A stretch of 64,000 nucleotides of DNA from contig OX328112.1 of assembly GCA_946811185.2 (NCBI GenBank), positions 11,123,215 through 11,187,214 of the forward strand. The letters run 5' to 3'. Positions 10,863 to 21,290 of the stretch are shown piece after piece (the first letter of the stretch is position 1; each line of letters starts with the position of its first letter). Position numbers and translations under genes: made by a program. This DNA is from Hippopus hippopus (lineage: Eukaryota > Mollusca > Bivalvia > Cardiida > Cardiidae). The notes under the pieces were generated by a model. It was not told the DNA's origin. It searched no databases and worked only from the letters and a program-made list of their open reading frames with translations.

Positions 10863-11026
10863 AGGGTAGTCCCCTGTACTACTACTACCGTCGGCTCGTT
10901 TGGTAAATAATATAAAATTAAAATCTGTCTTAGTGGATTTTTTTCAGCAGTCGATCATAAATCAATCATTATCTATTAACTTAGTATAGCGTTTGGCCGA
11001 GCTTGAAATCGAGCCAAAGAACTCTG

Positions 11027-11640
11027 GGTTCAAAGGCCATAATGAACATAATCAAGGGCATAAAAACGCAACACAATACACAAGGGTTTCGCGCCCATAA
11101 TGCACAAAACGCAAGGACATCCCAACAAAAACGCACAATATTAAAGGACTTTGAGCCAATAATGCACAATATGCAAAGGCGTAACGCCCTAAAATGTGTA
11201 ATAAACAAGGGCGTAACCCCTATGCTAAAAGAGTGCATAATGTTTTTTTTTTTAAGGGGCGTTGCCTACAACACAAAAGGGAGTTACGCTCGAATGCCTT
11301 CAGGGCCACACGCCAGTAACGTACAATATTCAAGGGCGTAAGGCCTATAAAGCACATTGAGCAAGGGCGTAACGCCCATAATGTGAGAAATGCATGGACG
11401 TCACGCCATACCATACAGAAGGGTTTTACACCAATAATGAATAAAACAAAAAGGCTTAACACAAATCATGTCCAATAAGCAAGGGCTATACGCCTATAAT
11501 GTATAATACACAAGAACGTAACGCCTTAATGCATAATATGTAAAGACATAACGACCTCAACGAATAATTCGTAAGGCGTAATGCCCAAAACGCACAATGG
11601 GCATGGTAGTAACGCCGAAAACAGAAATGCGTATCCGTTT
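11027..11640. repeat. Degenerate minisatellite, ~31-36 bp unit, about 18 units
   Basis: The approximate unit is AAGGGCGTAACGCCCATAAT followed by GCACAATACAC-like sequence. The short dyad GGGCGTAACGCCC inside each unit is often kept while the rest drifts. Frames on both strands show matching amino acid periodicity, which is a by-product of the repeat. Confidence 0.8.
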
Positions 11641-11752
11641 AAAGATGGGACTGTTTTGCACGTTTTTGAGAAAATTTAATGATATGCTTTAAGCTCCTGC
11701 AAACATGACGTCAAGACTAGGATTTAGCAGAAATACATCGAGTTTTTTTTAA

Positions 11753-11822
11753 CTTACTATAAACTTTAAATTCTTCTTTCTAAGGGTTATCAAACCTCGG
11801 GTCAACTGGGTAAAGAGTTAAA
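11753..11822 (-). mobile_element. Family A terminal fragment
   Basis: TAAGGGTTATCAAACCTCGG...GGGTAAAGAGTTAA matches only the right end of a reverse copy. Confidence 0.45.
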
Positions 11823-12394
11823 CTTTATTCGAAATTCTATAAAAAAAAAATGTACAAATTGTGTACAAAAGGACTGCCTCGTGCCATTTCAATATTTCTT
11901 TAACGAGAATGAAAGCCTGGGGGCGGTGACGACAGGCTTTATTCTGTCTTGTAGAGGCTGTAATCGATTATAGAAACTAGTTATTATTGGTTCTACCCCG
12001 TTTCCAGTTGGAACAATGACAATCGATCAACCAATAGAAAGTTGAACAGTGACTGACGCTTTGTTTTAAAATACAGTTTTGATAACCCTCGAGAAGAAAG
12101 TTCATTCTGATACTCTATCGGTTTCTTCATGCATTTCTTCGCCTGTGCGTCCGTCCGATTCTCTGTGTACAAAATGAAACCTTTGTAATACGAAATGATG
12201 TGAGAATTAGCGTTTGTCTAAGAAATATTGTCTTAATAAGAAGTTTTAAGTTGAAGGTCGAGATAATAGCTATAGCCGACTGCAAAGTTTACGTATCTGT
12301 CTCCCTTTGCACCCAGGTTTTGGACAGTGCTTGAGAAGCTTTTTTCATGCTCAGCTCAGCTTGGCATAAATTTTCTAAGTTGAATAAATGTAAT
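11823..12394. other. No feature recognised
   Basis: Mixed composition. No repeat, splice-supported exon or RNA gene is seen. Confidence 0.4.
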
Positions 12395-12614
12395 TTAAGG
12401 ATAGGGCACCCTAATGGGGTTCTTGTAACATCGCTTTTCATCGCCAAAATCGTACAGATTCGGCTAAGACTCGGGTAATCCGTAATCGATGCGGGGAACC
12501 AGCGTCTATCGGCCGATCGATTACAGATTACCAGAATCTTAGCCGAATCCGTACGTTTTTTTCGGCGATGAAAGGCGATGTTACACGAATCCCATTAGGG
12601 CGCCCTGTCCTTAA
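12395..12614. mobile_element. Foldback element family I, copy 1
   Basis: TTAAGGATAGGGCACCC to GGGCGCCCTGTCCTTAA. Arms of ~95-100 bp pair almost end to end around a short centre (about 12495-12520). A second copy lies at 33575-33783. TTAA is at both ends. Confidence 0.8.
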
Positions 12615-12910
12615 TACACCTAAGTTTGTAACCTTTTAACTTCTACAGCTTTTCATTTTGTCCTTTTATCATATTAAATCTGAACTTCAAATTTGCTTAC
12701 TATCAGAAGTAATTAAGACTAAAAGTAAGAGCATAATTTTAGTTAAGCGTGTGAACTCAAGCATCTATAAGTACGGGCCTGGGTCTCACGGACCAGTAAC
12801 CTTAACTAGTATGTAAGAAACAGGGTTTTGTAGGTAAAGGGTGATACTTATGCCCTTTAGTCATCTACAGATGTCACCTTTTACATGTTACCAACTGGAA
12901 AATAGAATAG

Positions 12911-13135
12911 AGCCATACTCTGACAAATGCGGGTTTGGTCCATCTCGGTGAGCATTATACCAAGCAAGTCATAACACAAATATGAATTCATAGAATCTAT
13001 TTTGTCTCAAAACTTAGGAATTATGAGGTCCTTTTACATGCAGAAAATATGACAAAAGCAAAAAGTATCGATCCAGGTCAGCCGATACTTTTTGCAGATG
13101 CATTAAACCCCCTTTTCACAGAACATTAATCATGA
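12911..13135 (-). mobile_element. Hairpin MITE family C, reverse copy with one hairpin arm deleted
   Basis: AGCCATACTCTGACAAATG to CACAGAACATT. The centre reads GATCCAGGTCAGCCGATACT, so the right arm of the GGTCAGCC palindrome has gone. Confidence 0.75.
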
Positions 13136-13415
13136 CTCATAATGTAAGCTTGCACGATTTCAAAAGAATATACTTCAAGGAAAGGAAAACTGCGCTGTGC
13201 ATTGCTTATCAAACCAATAAATATCATTTGACCGATACCGGACGATATAGAGCGCGGGGTTTCCAGAAGGTCCGGACTGATACCGGGCGATAAGCACCGT
13301 TAATGAGCATTCCATCGTGTTTACTGGCTGATGGATGTATTGACATATAATTGGAAAATGGACGAAAATGATTGATTATAGCATTCGCCTTGTTGCTTCT
13401 CTATTTTATTTGCAG
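13136..13415. other. No feature recognised
   Basis: Contains a short direct repeat GATACCGGRCGATA (about 13232 and 13280). No gene is seen. Confidence 0.35.
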
Positions 13416-13642
13416 TTAACTCCTTCCCTGACGACAAAATTTTAGATTTGTTCAAATTGAAAGCATTTGCAGACGATATATCAAGCATCGCTCCATATCA
13501 TGGAATTTCTCTTTGATATGTTACAAAACATTGTAAGAAAAGGAAAAAAATGTTGGTTATCAATATTTTCTCCTTTTCTCAAGATATTTTTAAAGCCTTC
13601 TACAGGGTTGTTAGAATTCGGGATTGTTTGGTAAAATGTTAA
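13416..13642 (-). mobile_element. Hairpin MITE family A, reverse copy
   Basis: TTAACTCCTTCCCTGACGAC to GTTTGGTAAAATGTTAA, TTAA at both ends. Both hairpin arms are present with several mismatches. Confidence 0.8.
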
Positions 13643-13660
13643 TGGATTTATAAACACTTC

Positions 13661-13882
13661 TTAACCGTTTACTACACAATCCCAAGATTTAACGACCATG
13701 AGATAGAGCTTTTGAAAACATTGTGGGAAAAGGAGAAAATACTGGTTACCAGCATTTCTCCTTTTTCCACAATGTTTTCTACCCTTTCACCGACAAATTT
13801 CATCACTCGAGCAACACTTAATTTGTCATCTGTAAATGCTTTCAATTTGGAAAAGTCTAAATTTTTGTTGTTTGGTAAAGAC
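13661..13882 (+). mobile_element. Hairpin MITE family A, forward copy
   Basis: TTAACCGTTTACTACAC to TTGTTTGGTAAAGAC. The hairpin around GGTTACC at about 13714-13778 is nearly intact. Confidence 0.85.
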
Positions 13883-13944
13883 AGCTTTGGAAAGAATTGA
13901 ATAGTCTGTTTTGGGTTCGACGTCGTTTTCACAAGTACGAGTCG

Positions 13945-14035
13945 TATTCCAAACTGTACCACGACGGATAAGGAAAAGATCACTCTGTATCGGACGTTCT
14001 ATGCAGTCTGATCTTGATCTAAAATGTCCACAAAA
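13945..14035. mobile_element. Family B core fragment
   Basis: TATCGGACGTTCTATGCAGTC... then TCTAAAATGTCCACAAAAG. Only one hairpin arm is kept. Confidence 0.45.
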
Positions 14036-14071
14036 GTGTACATATATTTTGTTGCGCTGATCGGAGTTAGG

Positions 14072-14530
14072 GTTTACCCTTTACCGAACAATCCGATGTT
14101 TCAGGGACCCGGGAGAAGAGGGCTGTTGAATGTTTCATTTGTTTGTGGCCTTTCAAGATTGTTTATTGATTGTTTGGTGCCATTTTTTAACATTATTTCA
14201 GGTATATCGCGGCTGCCAGTACACCTATCCATGCTTTCCTGGAGTTCCTTTTAACAGTACTCCGCACAATTTTCTTTCTTAAGACATTGGCTGCCTCACC
14301 ACATAACCATCGTCGAGACAATGGTCAGCAGTGGGAGAGGAGTGAATCCTGTCGCAATAACTATCATTAGTCCTCGGAAAGAAATTTGCCGAGCTAGGAG
14401 TCAAACCCACAACCCCCTGTTCTCAAGTCCTGCACGCTACTGACTGAGCTACCGGGGCTTGGCGGCATTTCACGAACAAATATCATTTGTACCAAATTTG
14501 ATTTGTCATCTTTGAAAATGTTCAATTAGA
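14072..14530 (+). mobile_element. Decayed family A copy interrupted by a reverse SINE D (about 14153-14462)
   Basis: The left part CCCTTTACCGAACAATCC...GTTTCAGGGACC and the right part ATTTGTCATCTTTG...TTCAATTAGACC belong to family A. Between them lies a reverse SINE D: its 3' end (GTTTGGTGCCATTTTTTAAC), its body, and its tRNA-like head ending in GAGCTACCGGGGCTTGGC. Confidence 0.6.
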
Positions 14531-15109
14531 CCAGGGTCCGCATTAAACAACCATTCTTAAAAATATTTTTAGTCTTATTCTCTACGACTTTTTAAGCTTG
14601 AACGTAACACAACTTCTCATTGGCTAAACCAAATGGTTTAGCCAATCAGAAGTTGCGTTACAGCAAATTTAGAAAATTCCGGGGTCCGTATTCACCAACC
14701 ATTCGTAAGAATATTCTTTGTCTAATTCTCCAGAATTTTCTAAACTTGAAAGTAACACAATTTCTGATTGGCTAAACCGAATGGTTTAGTGTTACGGGAG
14801 ACCACTCCTTCATGCATGGCTTCATCCCGACTTATATACAATACCTAACAATTGCGTTAGGGAGAATTCCCTTTAGCTCAGTGGTTATGGTGTTGGCCTT
14901 TCGTCCGGGCGTTCTGGGTTCGAATCCTGCTCGGTCCCTATATTTCTGCTATTCATTTGTTTCCTTGTTATGGACTTTGTTCGTAAGATTAGCCAATCAG
15001 AAGCCGCGTTACTTCCATATTTAGAAAATTCTTGAGAATGGTTGGTGAATGCGGACCCGAAAAATAAGATTGAGAATGTTCTTAAGATTGGTTGAGTAAA
15101 TACGGTCAC
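14529..15109. mobile_element. Three-level nest: family F in family F, with SINE E inside the inner copy
   Basis: The outer F is 14529-14683 plus about 15062-15109. The inner F, from GGGGTCCGTATTCACC to GGTGAATGCGGACCC, is 14684-15061 and is itself split at its central palindrome (TGGCTAAACCGAATGGTTTAG) by SINE E at 14790-14988. F ends read GGTCCGTATTCACCAACC and complement. Confidence 0.8.
14790..14988 (+). mobile_element. tRNA-derived SINE family E
   Basis: A box TAGCTCAGTGGTTATGG and B box GGTTCGAATCC form a tRNA-like head (about 14872-14939). TTAG flanks it on both sides. Relatives lie at 50425-50944. Confidence 0.75.
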
Positions 15110-15259
15110 AGGTAAAACATTTTGTTGTCTGATAAAGACTTAAGGTAAGAAAGTAAAAGATCCTAGTTGTTTAGGTTGATGGATTGATTGATGGATGCAC
15201 GTAGCAACACGAGTTTATAAATACCCTTCATCTTCCATAGCGGGTTTACGTATATAGAT

Positions 15260-15447
15260 TGGTGCCATGCTCTGTTAAAAGGGGTTTAATGCATCTGCAA
15301 AAAGTATCGACCCAGCTCAGCCTGCACAGTCCACAGACAAAATGGATTTTATAGATCCACATTTAAATGATGACTTGCTTGGAATAATGCATCACGGATA
15401 GGTAGATCTAAATACATTAAACCCCTTTTGCCAAAGCATACTCACAC
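15260..15447 (+). mobile_element. Hairpin MITE family C, internally deleted
   Basis: TGCCATGCTCTGTTAAAAGG to GCCAAAGCATACTCAC. The sequence jumps from the left hairpin arm (CAGCCTGCACAGTCC) to ACAAAATGGATTTTATAG, removing the right arm and ~60 bases. Confidence 0.75.
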
Positions 15448-15875
15448 AAAGTATAATGCACGTGCATACTGCATCGCATGACGTAGGTTCCCAACTGATG
15501 TTTTAAGTGAAAATCTATGATAACGGGAAAAAATAATCATAATTTGCAAAAGATGTAAGGAAGTTAAGAAAGGCCTAAACAAGATCACTTTATAGTTGAT
15601 CTCTCCACATTTCTCAATACCTTCAGTACTTTGATGATTTACGTTTCTAACATTTTGGCACTTAAGATGTTAATTAAGTGTTTGTATTGGCAGAAAGTGG
15701 AAGTTCTACTTCACATAAAGGTGGATCGATATACATTTGTTTGTATATATATTTGCGTAGTGCCTACACCGAAGTGGGCAAAATTTATTTAACAAGCGTC
15801 TGGTTTTCGTCACCTTCATCGGGTATCTCCGTACATTAATTCGGCTATTTCCGCTTCCGATGAAGAGATTATTTC
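15448..15875. other. No feature recognised
   Basis: No gene, repeat family or RNA is seen. Confidence 0.35.
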
Positions 15876-16084
15876 ACTCTTAGAATGCTAAGCGCGACTC
15901 ACAGACCTTTAGCGGACGGTGTAGATCAAGATCAGACTGCACAGAACGTGCAGTCTGATCTTTGATCTACACTGTCCGATAAGGACATATTTTCCCCAGA
16001 AAATTACCTTTGAAGAAGCAAAATTTGGGTTTTTACTGTCGGCTTAAAAGTTTCATTCCATTTATTTAGCAGCATAAAGGTTAA
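15876..16084 (+). mobile_element. Hairpin MITE family B, full length
   Basis: CACTCTTAGAATGCTAAGCG to CAGCATAAAGGTTAA. Perfect hairpin AAGATCAGACTGCACAGAAC... at 15928-15962. Confidence 0.85.
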
Positions 16085-16423
16085 AGAATAGACTAGTAGC
16101 GTTAGTACACTTTTGACAACTATGAAAACGTCGAACTACTACTATCATTATTATTTTCTCTAAGAATATTTTATCATTACATAATTATAGAACTAGCGGT
16201 GTAATATAAGAACTCTTTCATGCATGCGTATTTTTCATTACTTTTATCATATTAGTTTTATTATTATTTAACATCAGTAACTAACGGCGTAGTATAGAAA
16301 CACTTTTTCATGCAAACGTTATTATCAAACGTTGGGTGAACTTATATAATGAATGCTTTTGCATTCTTGACTTTCTCTTTCTTTAGTTTTAGTTTGAGAA
16401 ACAAACTTATTTCTCCTTCCTCT
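16085..16423. other. Unassigned, with a partial direct repeat
   Basis: AGCGGTGTAATATAAGAACTC and AACGGCGTAGTATAGAAACAC, each followed by TTTTTCATGCA-like text, occur about 95 bp apart. No gene is seen. Confidence 0.4.
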
Positions 16424-16635
16424 TTAATCCTAGAGCTGCTGAATGAATTTAAACGAAACTTTTAAGCCGATTTTAAAAACCTAAACTTTGCTATTTCATA
16501 TGTATTTTTAGGGGAAAATGTCTCCTTATCGGTCAGTATAGATTCAAGATCAGACTGCACGTTCTGTGCAGTCTGATCTTGATCTACACTGTCCGCAAAA
16601 GGTTCTTGAGCCGCGCTTAATAGGCTATGGGTTAA
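16424..16635 (-). mobile_element. Hairpin MITE family B, reverse full-length copy
   Basis: TTAATCCTAGAGCTGCTG to AGGCTATGGGTTAA. Hairpin GATCAGACTGCACGTTCTG... is intact. Confidence 0.85.
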
Positions 16636-16765
16636 TACTATTGGCTATCGTAATATCTCCTTATCGGACAGTGTAGATCCAAGATCAGACTACACGTTCG
16701 GCAAAAGCCTCCTTGAGTCGCGCCTGGTAGGTTTTGGGTTAATGCTATTGGCTATCGTAATATCA
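16636..16765 (-). mobile_element. Partial duplicate of the family B 3' half and its flank
   Basis: The flank CTATTGGCTATCGTAATATC occurs at 16639 and again near 16744. Between them is a B fragment (CTCCTTATCGGACAGTGTAG...) that has lost its right hairpin arm. It looks like a local tandem duplication rather than a new insertion. Confidence 0.65.
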
Positions 16766-16804
16766 TTATAAAAAATAAAATACTCAGAAAGAAAGAAAGA
16801 AAAG

Positions 16805-16995
16805 CCAAGGCCTGTATTTACCAATCATTCTTAAGAACTTTCTTAGTCTTATTCAAGATCGAGAAAATAACGCAACTTCTGTTTTGGCATAACCATTTGG
16901 TTTAGCCAATCAAAAGCTGCGGTACTTTCTAATTTAGTTATTTCTTGAGAAAAGGACTAAGAATGTTCTTAAGAATACTTGCTGGATAAAGATCC
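16805..16995. mobile_element. Family F palindromic element
   Basis: GGCCTGTATTTACCAATC to GCTGGATAAAGATCC, with centre CATAACCATTTGGTTTAGCC. The arms match other F copies with ~15% change. Confidence 0.7.
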
Positions 16996-17153
16996 AAATC
17001 TTCAAAGGCAAAAGAAACAAACAAAAAAATGAAGCTGCTCTAATTAAGTGATAATAGAAAACACTAAATTCAGTTTCATGGGGTCATTAGGCTACATGAA
17101 CTGCCCGTTTGTTAAATTATCTTATCTTTTCTTCATTGTCTTAACCCAGTTTC

Positions 17154-17367
17154 TTAGCCCCTAGCCTACTAAATAAGTGAAAAGAAAACTTTCAAGCTGA
17201 TACTAAAAAACCCAAATTTTGCAATTTCAAAAGACTTTTTCAGAGAAAAATATTTCCTTATCGGACAGTGTAGATCCAAGATCAGACTGCACGTTCTGTG
17301 CAGTCTGATCTTGATTTACACTGTCCGCAAAAGGTCTTTGAGTCGCACGTGTCAACCTAAGGGTTAA
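17154..17367 (-). mobile_element. Hairpin MITE family B, reverse copy
   Basis: TTAGCCCCTAGCCTACTAAA to CAACCTAAGGGTTAA. The intact hairpin is at 17277-17312. Confidence 0.85.
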
Positions 17368-17477
17368 TTTGAATTTGCAGATAGAAAAAAGACACAATTT
17401 TTTCCAATTTGAGATCTTTCCAAAGTAGAAAATGATTGTGTTAATAATGTGTTACTTGTTTAAAGCCTTGTTTTTTT

Positions 17478-17625
17478 CCTTGATTAATTGATTGTATGGT
17501 GTTTAACGCCGTTTTCAACATTATTTCAGTTTTATCGCGGCGGCCAGTGCACCTATCCATGCTTTCCTGGATTCTCTTTTACCAGTACTCCGCACAGTTT
17601 TCTTCCCAAGCCACTGGCTGCTTTC
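17478..17625 (-). mobile_element. SINE D, reverse, 3' part only
   Basis: TTGATTAATTGATTGTATGG tail, GTTTAACGCCGTTTTCAAC, GCGGCGGCCAGTGCACC. It stops at AGCCACTGGCTGC, so the tRNA head is absent. Confidence 0.8.
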
Positions 17626-17689
17626 CGTTGTAAAAATAAATGGCATTTAAAGGTAATTATATGACTGAAATCATTTATAGAGAGCGGAG

Positions 17690-17997
17690 AATGCAAACCA
17701 AGATCAGACTGAGCTTATTCAATTATACAATACAATACGATACAACGCGTTATTGCTCGCAACATAAATGCAATGTTTTCGGCAAAAACATACCGGTATG
17801 AGGAAACAGAAAATGTGGATTTGCTGAAGAACATAGCATTACCTGAAAATACATGTACAAGTAACATAAAAAATGTCAAATTCTACGACGAGAAGCATGG
17901 TGTAAAAAATTTAGACAAATTACCGATGATAAATTTTGAGGGTTTTTTTTTTCATGAGGTTGGTATTTATTTTTCAACTTTTAGCCAAATGAAGTAG
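17690..17997. other. Unassigned, with a short family B remnant
   Basis: ACCAAGATCAGACTGAGC at about 17698 resembles one B hairpin arm. The open frame at 17773-17997 shows no family signature and no splice support. Confidence 0.35.
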
Positions 17998-18001
17998 ATA
18001 T

Positions 18002-18219
18002 GGCCTGCAACACACGAAAAGGGGCATTCGGACATTTGCGTAAAGTGTCGTTTCGGATCAGCCTGCGCAGTCCGCGCAGGCTAATCCGAGACGGCACTTT
18101 ACGACTAAATTAGATTTTGTCCGACAGTTGACTTGCGGAAAACAGAAATTACATAAAAACGGAAAATGTCGTTTCGTATTAGCAAATGTCCGAGTGCCTC
18201 TTTTCGCGTGTTGCAGGGC
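18002..18219. mobile_element. Inverted-repeat element family L, flanked by ATAT
   Basis: The ends GGCCTGCAACACACGAAAAG and complement of CTTTTCGCGTGTTGCAGGGC pair over ~38 bp. ATAT flanks both sides (17998-18001, 18220-18223). The centre holds GATCAGCCTGCGCAG... and shares 24 identical bases with the family C palindrome although the ends differ. Confidence 0.8.
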
Positions 18220-18379
18220 ATATAGTATCTTTTGAATGTATTTGTTTCTGAGGCCTGCGTATTTTGGACATTCTAGTAAAAGGTGATATTCGTTTTCAAT
18301 TATATTTGAATTACAGTTTCAACAAATTCTATCATTTTTTGGAATATTTATATGTCTTCACAGACTGAACTGTGTGGGC

Positions 18380-18515
18380 TCAGACTGAATCATGAGGTAA
18401 AATGGTCCTTTGATATGCAGAAAATGACCAATAGCAAACAGTTTAGCGACTGTACAGGCTGACCTGGGTCGATACCTTTTATAGATGCACCAAACCACCT
18501 TTTCACAGAGTCTGA
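18380..18515 (-). mobile_element. Family C, reverse, 5' half missing
   Basis: From ATCATGAGGTAAAATGGTCC to CACAGAGTCTGACTCA. The central hairpin is reduced to CAGGCTGACCTGGG. Confidence 0.7.
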
Positions 18516-19142
18516 CTCAAGTACTTTGATTAAATATTGTATCGTTGATTTTATCTGGCTTTGAAGATATCTCAAGGCACACCAAATGTCCGTATGGTGG
18601 AAGGCTACAATTGTAAGAAAGACACAAAACAAACAAAAAGATAAGAAACGGGAAGAAAAAAAGGACAAAGAAGATAGTTTCGTAATAAAGTCTACCAGAA
18701 GATAGTTTCATAATAAAGTCTACCTTTCAGATTTATGTGTTTGATGTTGACCTTATTACAGACCTTTTCAACTCATTTGGAAATTTTTGAATGGCGGCCA
18801 TGATTTTTTCAACTTGTCTGCCAGCAAAATGCTGTTAGCGTCTTTCTTTTTCGAGTGGGGTGGGTGGATGTCTTTATTATAATCTCTAGTTTATTTCTGT
18901 CCAACAGCTGTATATAAAATGTCGACTGTTTTCTCTTGTTGCCAGAATGTCAACCAGACCGCTGTGTAATGAAAAAATTTATGAAAAATAGAACATCAGA
19001 CGAGGATACTGGACCAATACTGGAGAATACGAATGAGAACTTTCGTAAGGATTTTTGGCCAAATTGATAAATTAAAGTTTTAAAAAAGCTACAAATAGAT
19101 CACTTAAGAGACAGTTCGGTCATATTATAAAATAAAGCAGTT
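18516..19142. other. No feature recognised
   Basis: Contains a short direct duplication around 18670-18720 (GAAGATAGTTTCRTAATAAA). No gene is seen. Confidence 0.35.
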
Positions 19143-19246
19143 GACAGTGTAGATAAGACATAAAACTACACGTTTTGTGGATTCTGATCTTGAAATAGAC
19201 TATCCACAAAATCTTCTTGTGACGTCTGTGGCAGTCAAGAGTTAAA
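19143..19246. mobile_element. Decayed family B fragment
   Basis: CAGTGTAGATAAGACATAAAAC...GGATTCTGATCTTG and a TTAA-type end CAAGAGTTAA. The hairpin is partly lost. Confidence 0.5.
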
Positions 19247-19326
19247 CTCACATACGTGTAACGGCAACTGATCGAAAGTAAAATAAATAAAACTAGAAAA
19301 ACCGAGTATTGCTGAAAAGCAAGAAT

Positions 19327-19620
19327 TGCGTATGGTATTTAACGCCGTTTTAGCATTATTTCAGTTATATCCTGGCAGCCATTGCACATGGAGTTATCTT
19401 TCACCAGTGCTTCGCATAATATTCTTCCAAAGTTACAGGCTGTTTTCCATCATAAACATCGTCGAGACAATGATTAGCGGTCAGTAAGACACGAATCCTG
19501 CCACAATGATGGTCATCAATTGGCGGAAGGGTACTCGTCAAGCTAGGTATTCGAACCGTTGACCCTCTGGTTTCAAGTCGTGTACACCACCGACTGCGCT
19601 ACCGGGTTTGTCAGAGTATC
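19327..19620 (-). mobile_element. SINE D, reverse, full length but decayed
   Basis: The tail side TATTTAACGCCGTTTTAGC leads through the body to a head with the complement of GGTTCGAATACC (19546-19557) and GCGCTACCGGG. Confidence 0.7.
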
Positions 19621-19811
19621 TTGCAAGTTTTCTTTAGAGCCAGACGTACCTGTGGGAACTACTTTTTTATCGTTCATTAAGCGGATGATTATTTGTACTA
19701 CGGTTTGTTTGTTGATCATGATAACGTTTATCGTCTTTCAACAACCCTCCCAAAAAAACATTTTCATTAAATACGTTACAAATGGACTAATGCACTAAAC
19801 GCTGAGAGGAA

Positions 19812-20012
19812 TTAACACTTAGGCTGCTTAGCGCGGCTCACTAACCTTTTCCGGACAGTGTAGATCAAGATCAGACTGCACAGAACGTGCAGTCTGATCT
19901 TGGATCTACACTCTCCGATAAGAATAAAATTTTCTCCAAAAATAACTTTGAAATAGCATTATTTTGGTTTTTACTATCGGCTTGAAAGTTTTCTTTAAAT
20001 TTTCTACCGACC
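19812..20012 (+). mobile_element. Hairpin MITE family B, 3' end missing
   Basis: TTAACACTTAGGCTGCTTAG start; perfect hairpin 19867-19901; it ends at TTTTCTTTAAATTTT before the final TTAGCAG...TTAA part. Confidence 0.8.
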
Positions 20013-20064
20013 GATTCCGGGGCCTCGGTTTCTCGTAAAGACTTGGGTCTCTTATTTTGCTCAA

Positions 20065-20375
20065 GCCGAGCCCCGATAGCTCATTCAGTAGCGTACAGGA
20101 CTTGAGAACAGGGGGTCGCTGGTTCGATCCCTGGCTCGGCCAATTTCTTTTCAGAGAATTGATGATTGTAATTGCGACAGGATTTATTCCTCTCTCACCG
20201 TTGTTTATTGTTTCGACGATGGCTATGTGGGAAGTAGCCAGTAGCATGGAAAGAATATTGTGCGGAGTACCAATGTAAGAAACTCCAGGAAAGCATAGAT
20301 AGGTGCACTGGCCGCTGCGATATAACTGGAATAATGTTGAAAACGGCGTTAAACACCACACAATCAAATAATCAA
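20065..20375 (+). mobile_element. tRNA-derived SINE D, full length
   Basis: The tRNA-like head GAGCCCCGATAGCTCATTC with B box GGTTCGATCCC ends in CTCGGCC. The family body follows, and the 3' end is GAAAACGGCGTTAAACACC plus CAAT-type repeats. Confidence 0.85.
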
Positions 20376-20469
20376 TCATTTTCCTTGTCAGACAAAGATT
20401 CCATCATTTGAGCATTTTACAAGTTCTCTGCAAATGCTTTCATTACGAACGAATCAAATATTTTGTCGT

Positions 20470-20706
20470 GAAGTGGTAAGGTGTAGGACTAGTAGCCTTT
20501 AGATCCCGGGTTCGAGCCTTACTGGAAGCACTGGAATTTTCATGTGAGTGTCCTTGGGCAAGACACTTCAGAGCCCTAGCCTAGTGAAACCCAGGACATA
20601 CATGGGTGTGCGAGCTGTCGCCGTAATATTGCTCAAATAATATTAAAAGCGGCATAAAACACCATTCAATCATTCAATCAATCAACCAATCAACCAATCA
20701 ATCAAT
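20470..20706 (+). mobile_element. tRNA-derived SINE H, copy 1
   Basis: B box GGGTTCGAGCC, then TGTCCTTGGGCAAGACACTT, CTGTCGCCGTAATATTGC, GGCATAAAACACCATTCAA and a (CAAT)n tail. A second copy is at 57561-58015. Confidence 0.8.
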
Positions 20707-20929
20707 GGTCGGCAAATGCTTTCAATTTTTGGTGGGTGAAATTCTGGAGATTCGTAAAGCATTTACGGAACAAAGGTAAATATACCCATCAAAAATCGGA
20801 TACAGCCGCTCCATTGTTCTCGTGAAGACAGTAGGTTCCATTTGTTCCTGATACATCAGACGCTTAATGAAGTATGAAATGGGTCGATCACCTTTACCAA
20901 ACGAACGGACTTATCAGAGTAAATTGCCC

Positions 20930-21290
20930 ATTATTGCTGCGGATGAATCAATTAGGGAAACTATTCTTACGCTAACCCTTAAAACGCATTTCACTAAAAA
21001 TAAAATGGTTGCCATTGCAGTCAGTGTAGATCAAGATCAGACTGCACAAAACGTGCAGTCTGATCTTTGATCTTCACTGTCCGCTTTGCTAAAACTTTAC
21101 AGACTTTCAGAGTTAAATGGTTATTATTGTTGCGGATGAATCAATTAGAGGAAACTTATTCTTACGCTTACCCTTTCACTAATACAGTTGCCTTTGCGGC
21201 CAGAGTAGATCAAGATCAGACTGCACAAAATGTGCAGTCTGATCTTTGATCTACACTGTCCGCTTTTGCTAAAACTCTACAGACAAAAGG
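20930..21290. repeat. Tandem duplication (~190 bp) carrying a family B hairpin
   Basis: GCGGATGAATCAATTAG...TTACGCT occurs at 20939 and 21134. Each copy is followed by a B hairpin (GATCAGACTGCACAAAAYG...) and by CTGTCCGCTTTTGCTAAAAC-like sequence. Both copies keep an open frame ending ...QTAQNVQSDL, which is the hairpin in translation. Confidence 0.75.

Noticed and set aside
10981..11462. Overlapping open frames on both strands with periodic amino acids
   Set aside because: They read through a degenerate minisatellite, and both strands are open at once, as expected for such repeats.
19906..20379. 157-codon minus-strand frame
   Set aside because: It covers the end of a family B MITE and a complete SINE D; no protein family features.
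20867..21249. Two open frames with similar ends (…QTAQNVQSDL) as possible paralogous small proteins
   Set aside because: The shared peptide is the translation of the family B hairpin GATCAGACTGCACA...; the frames follow a local 190 bp duplication and lack start or splice context.
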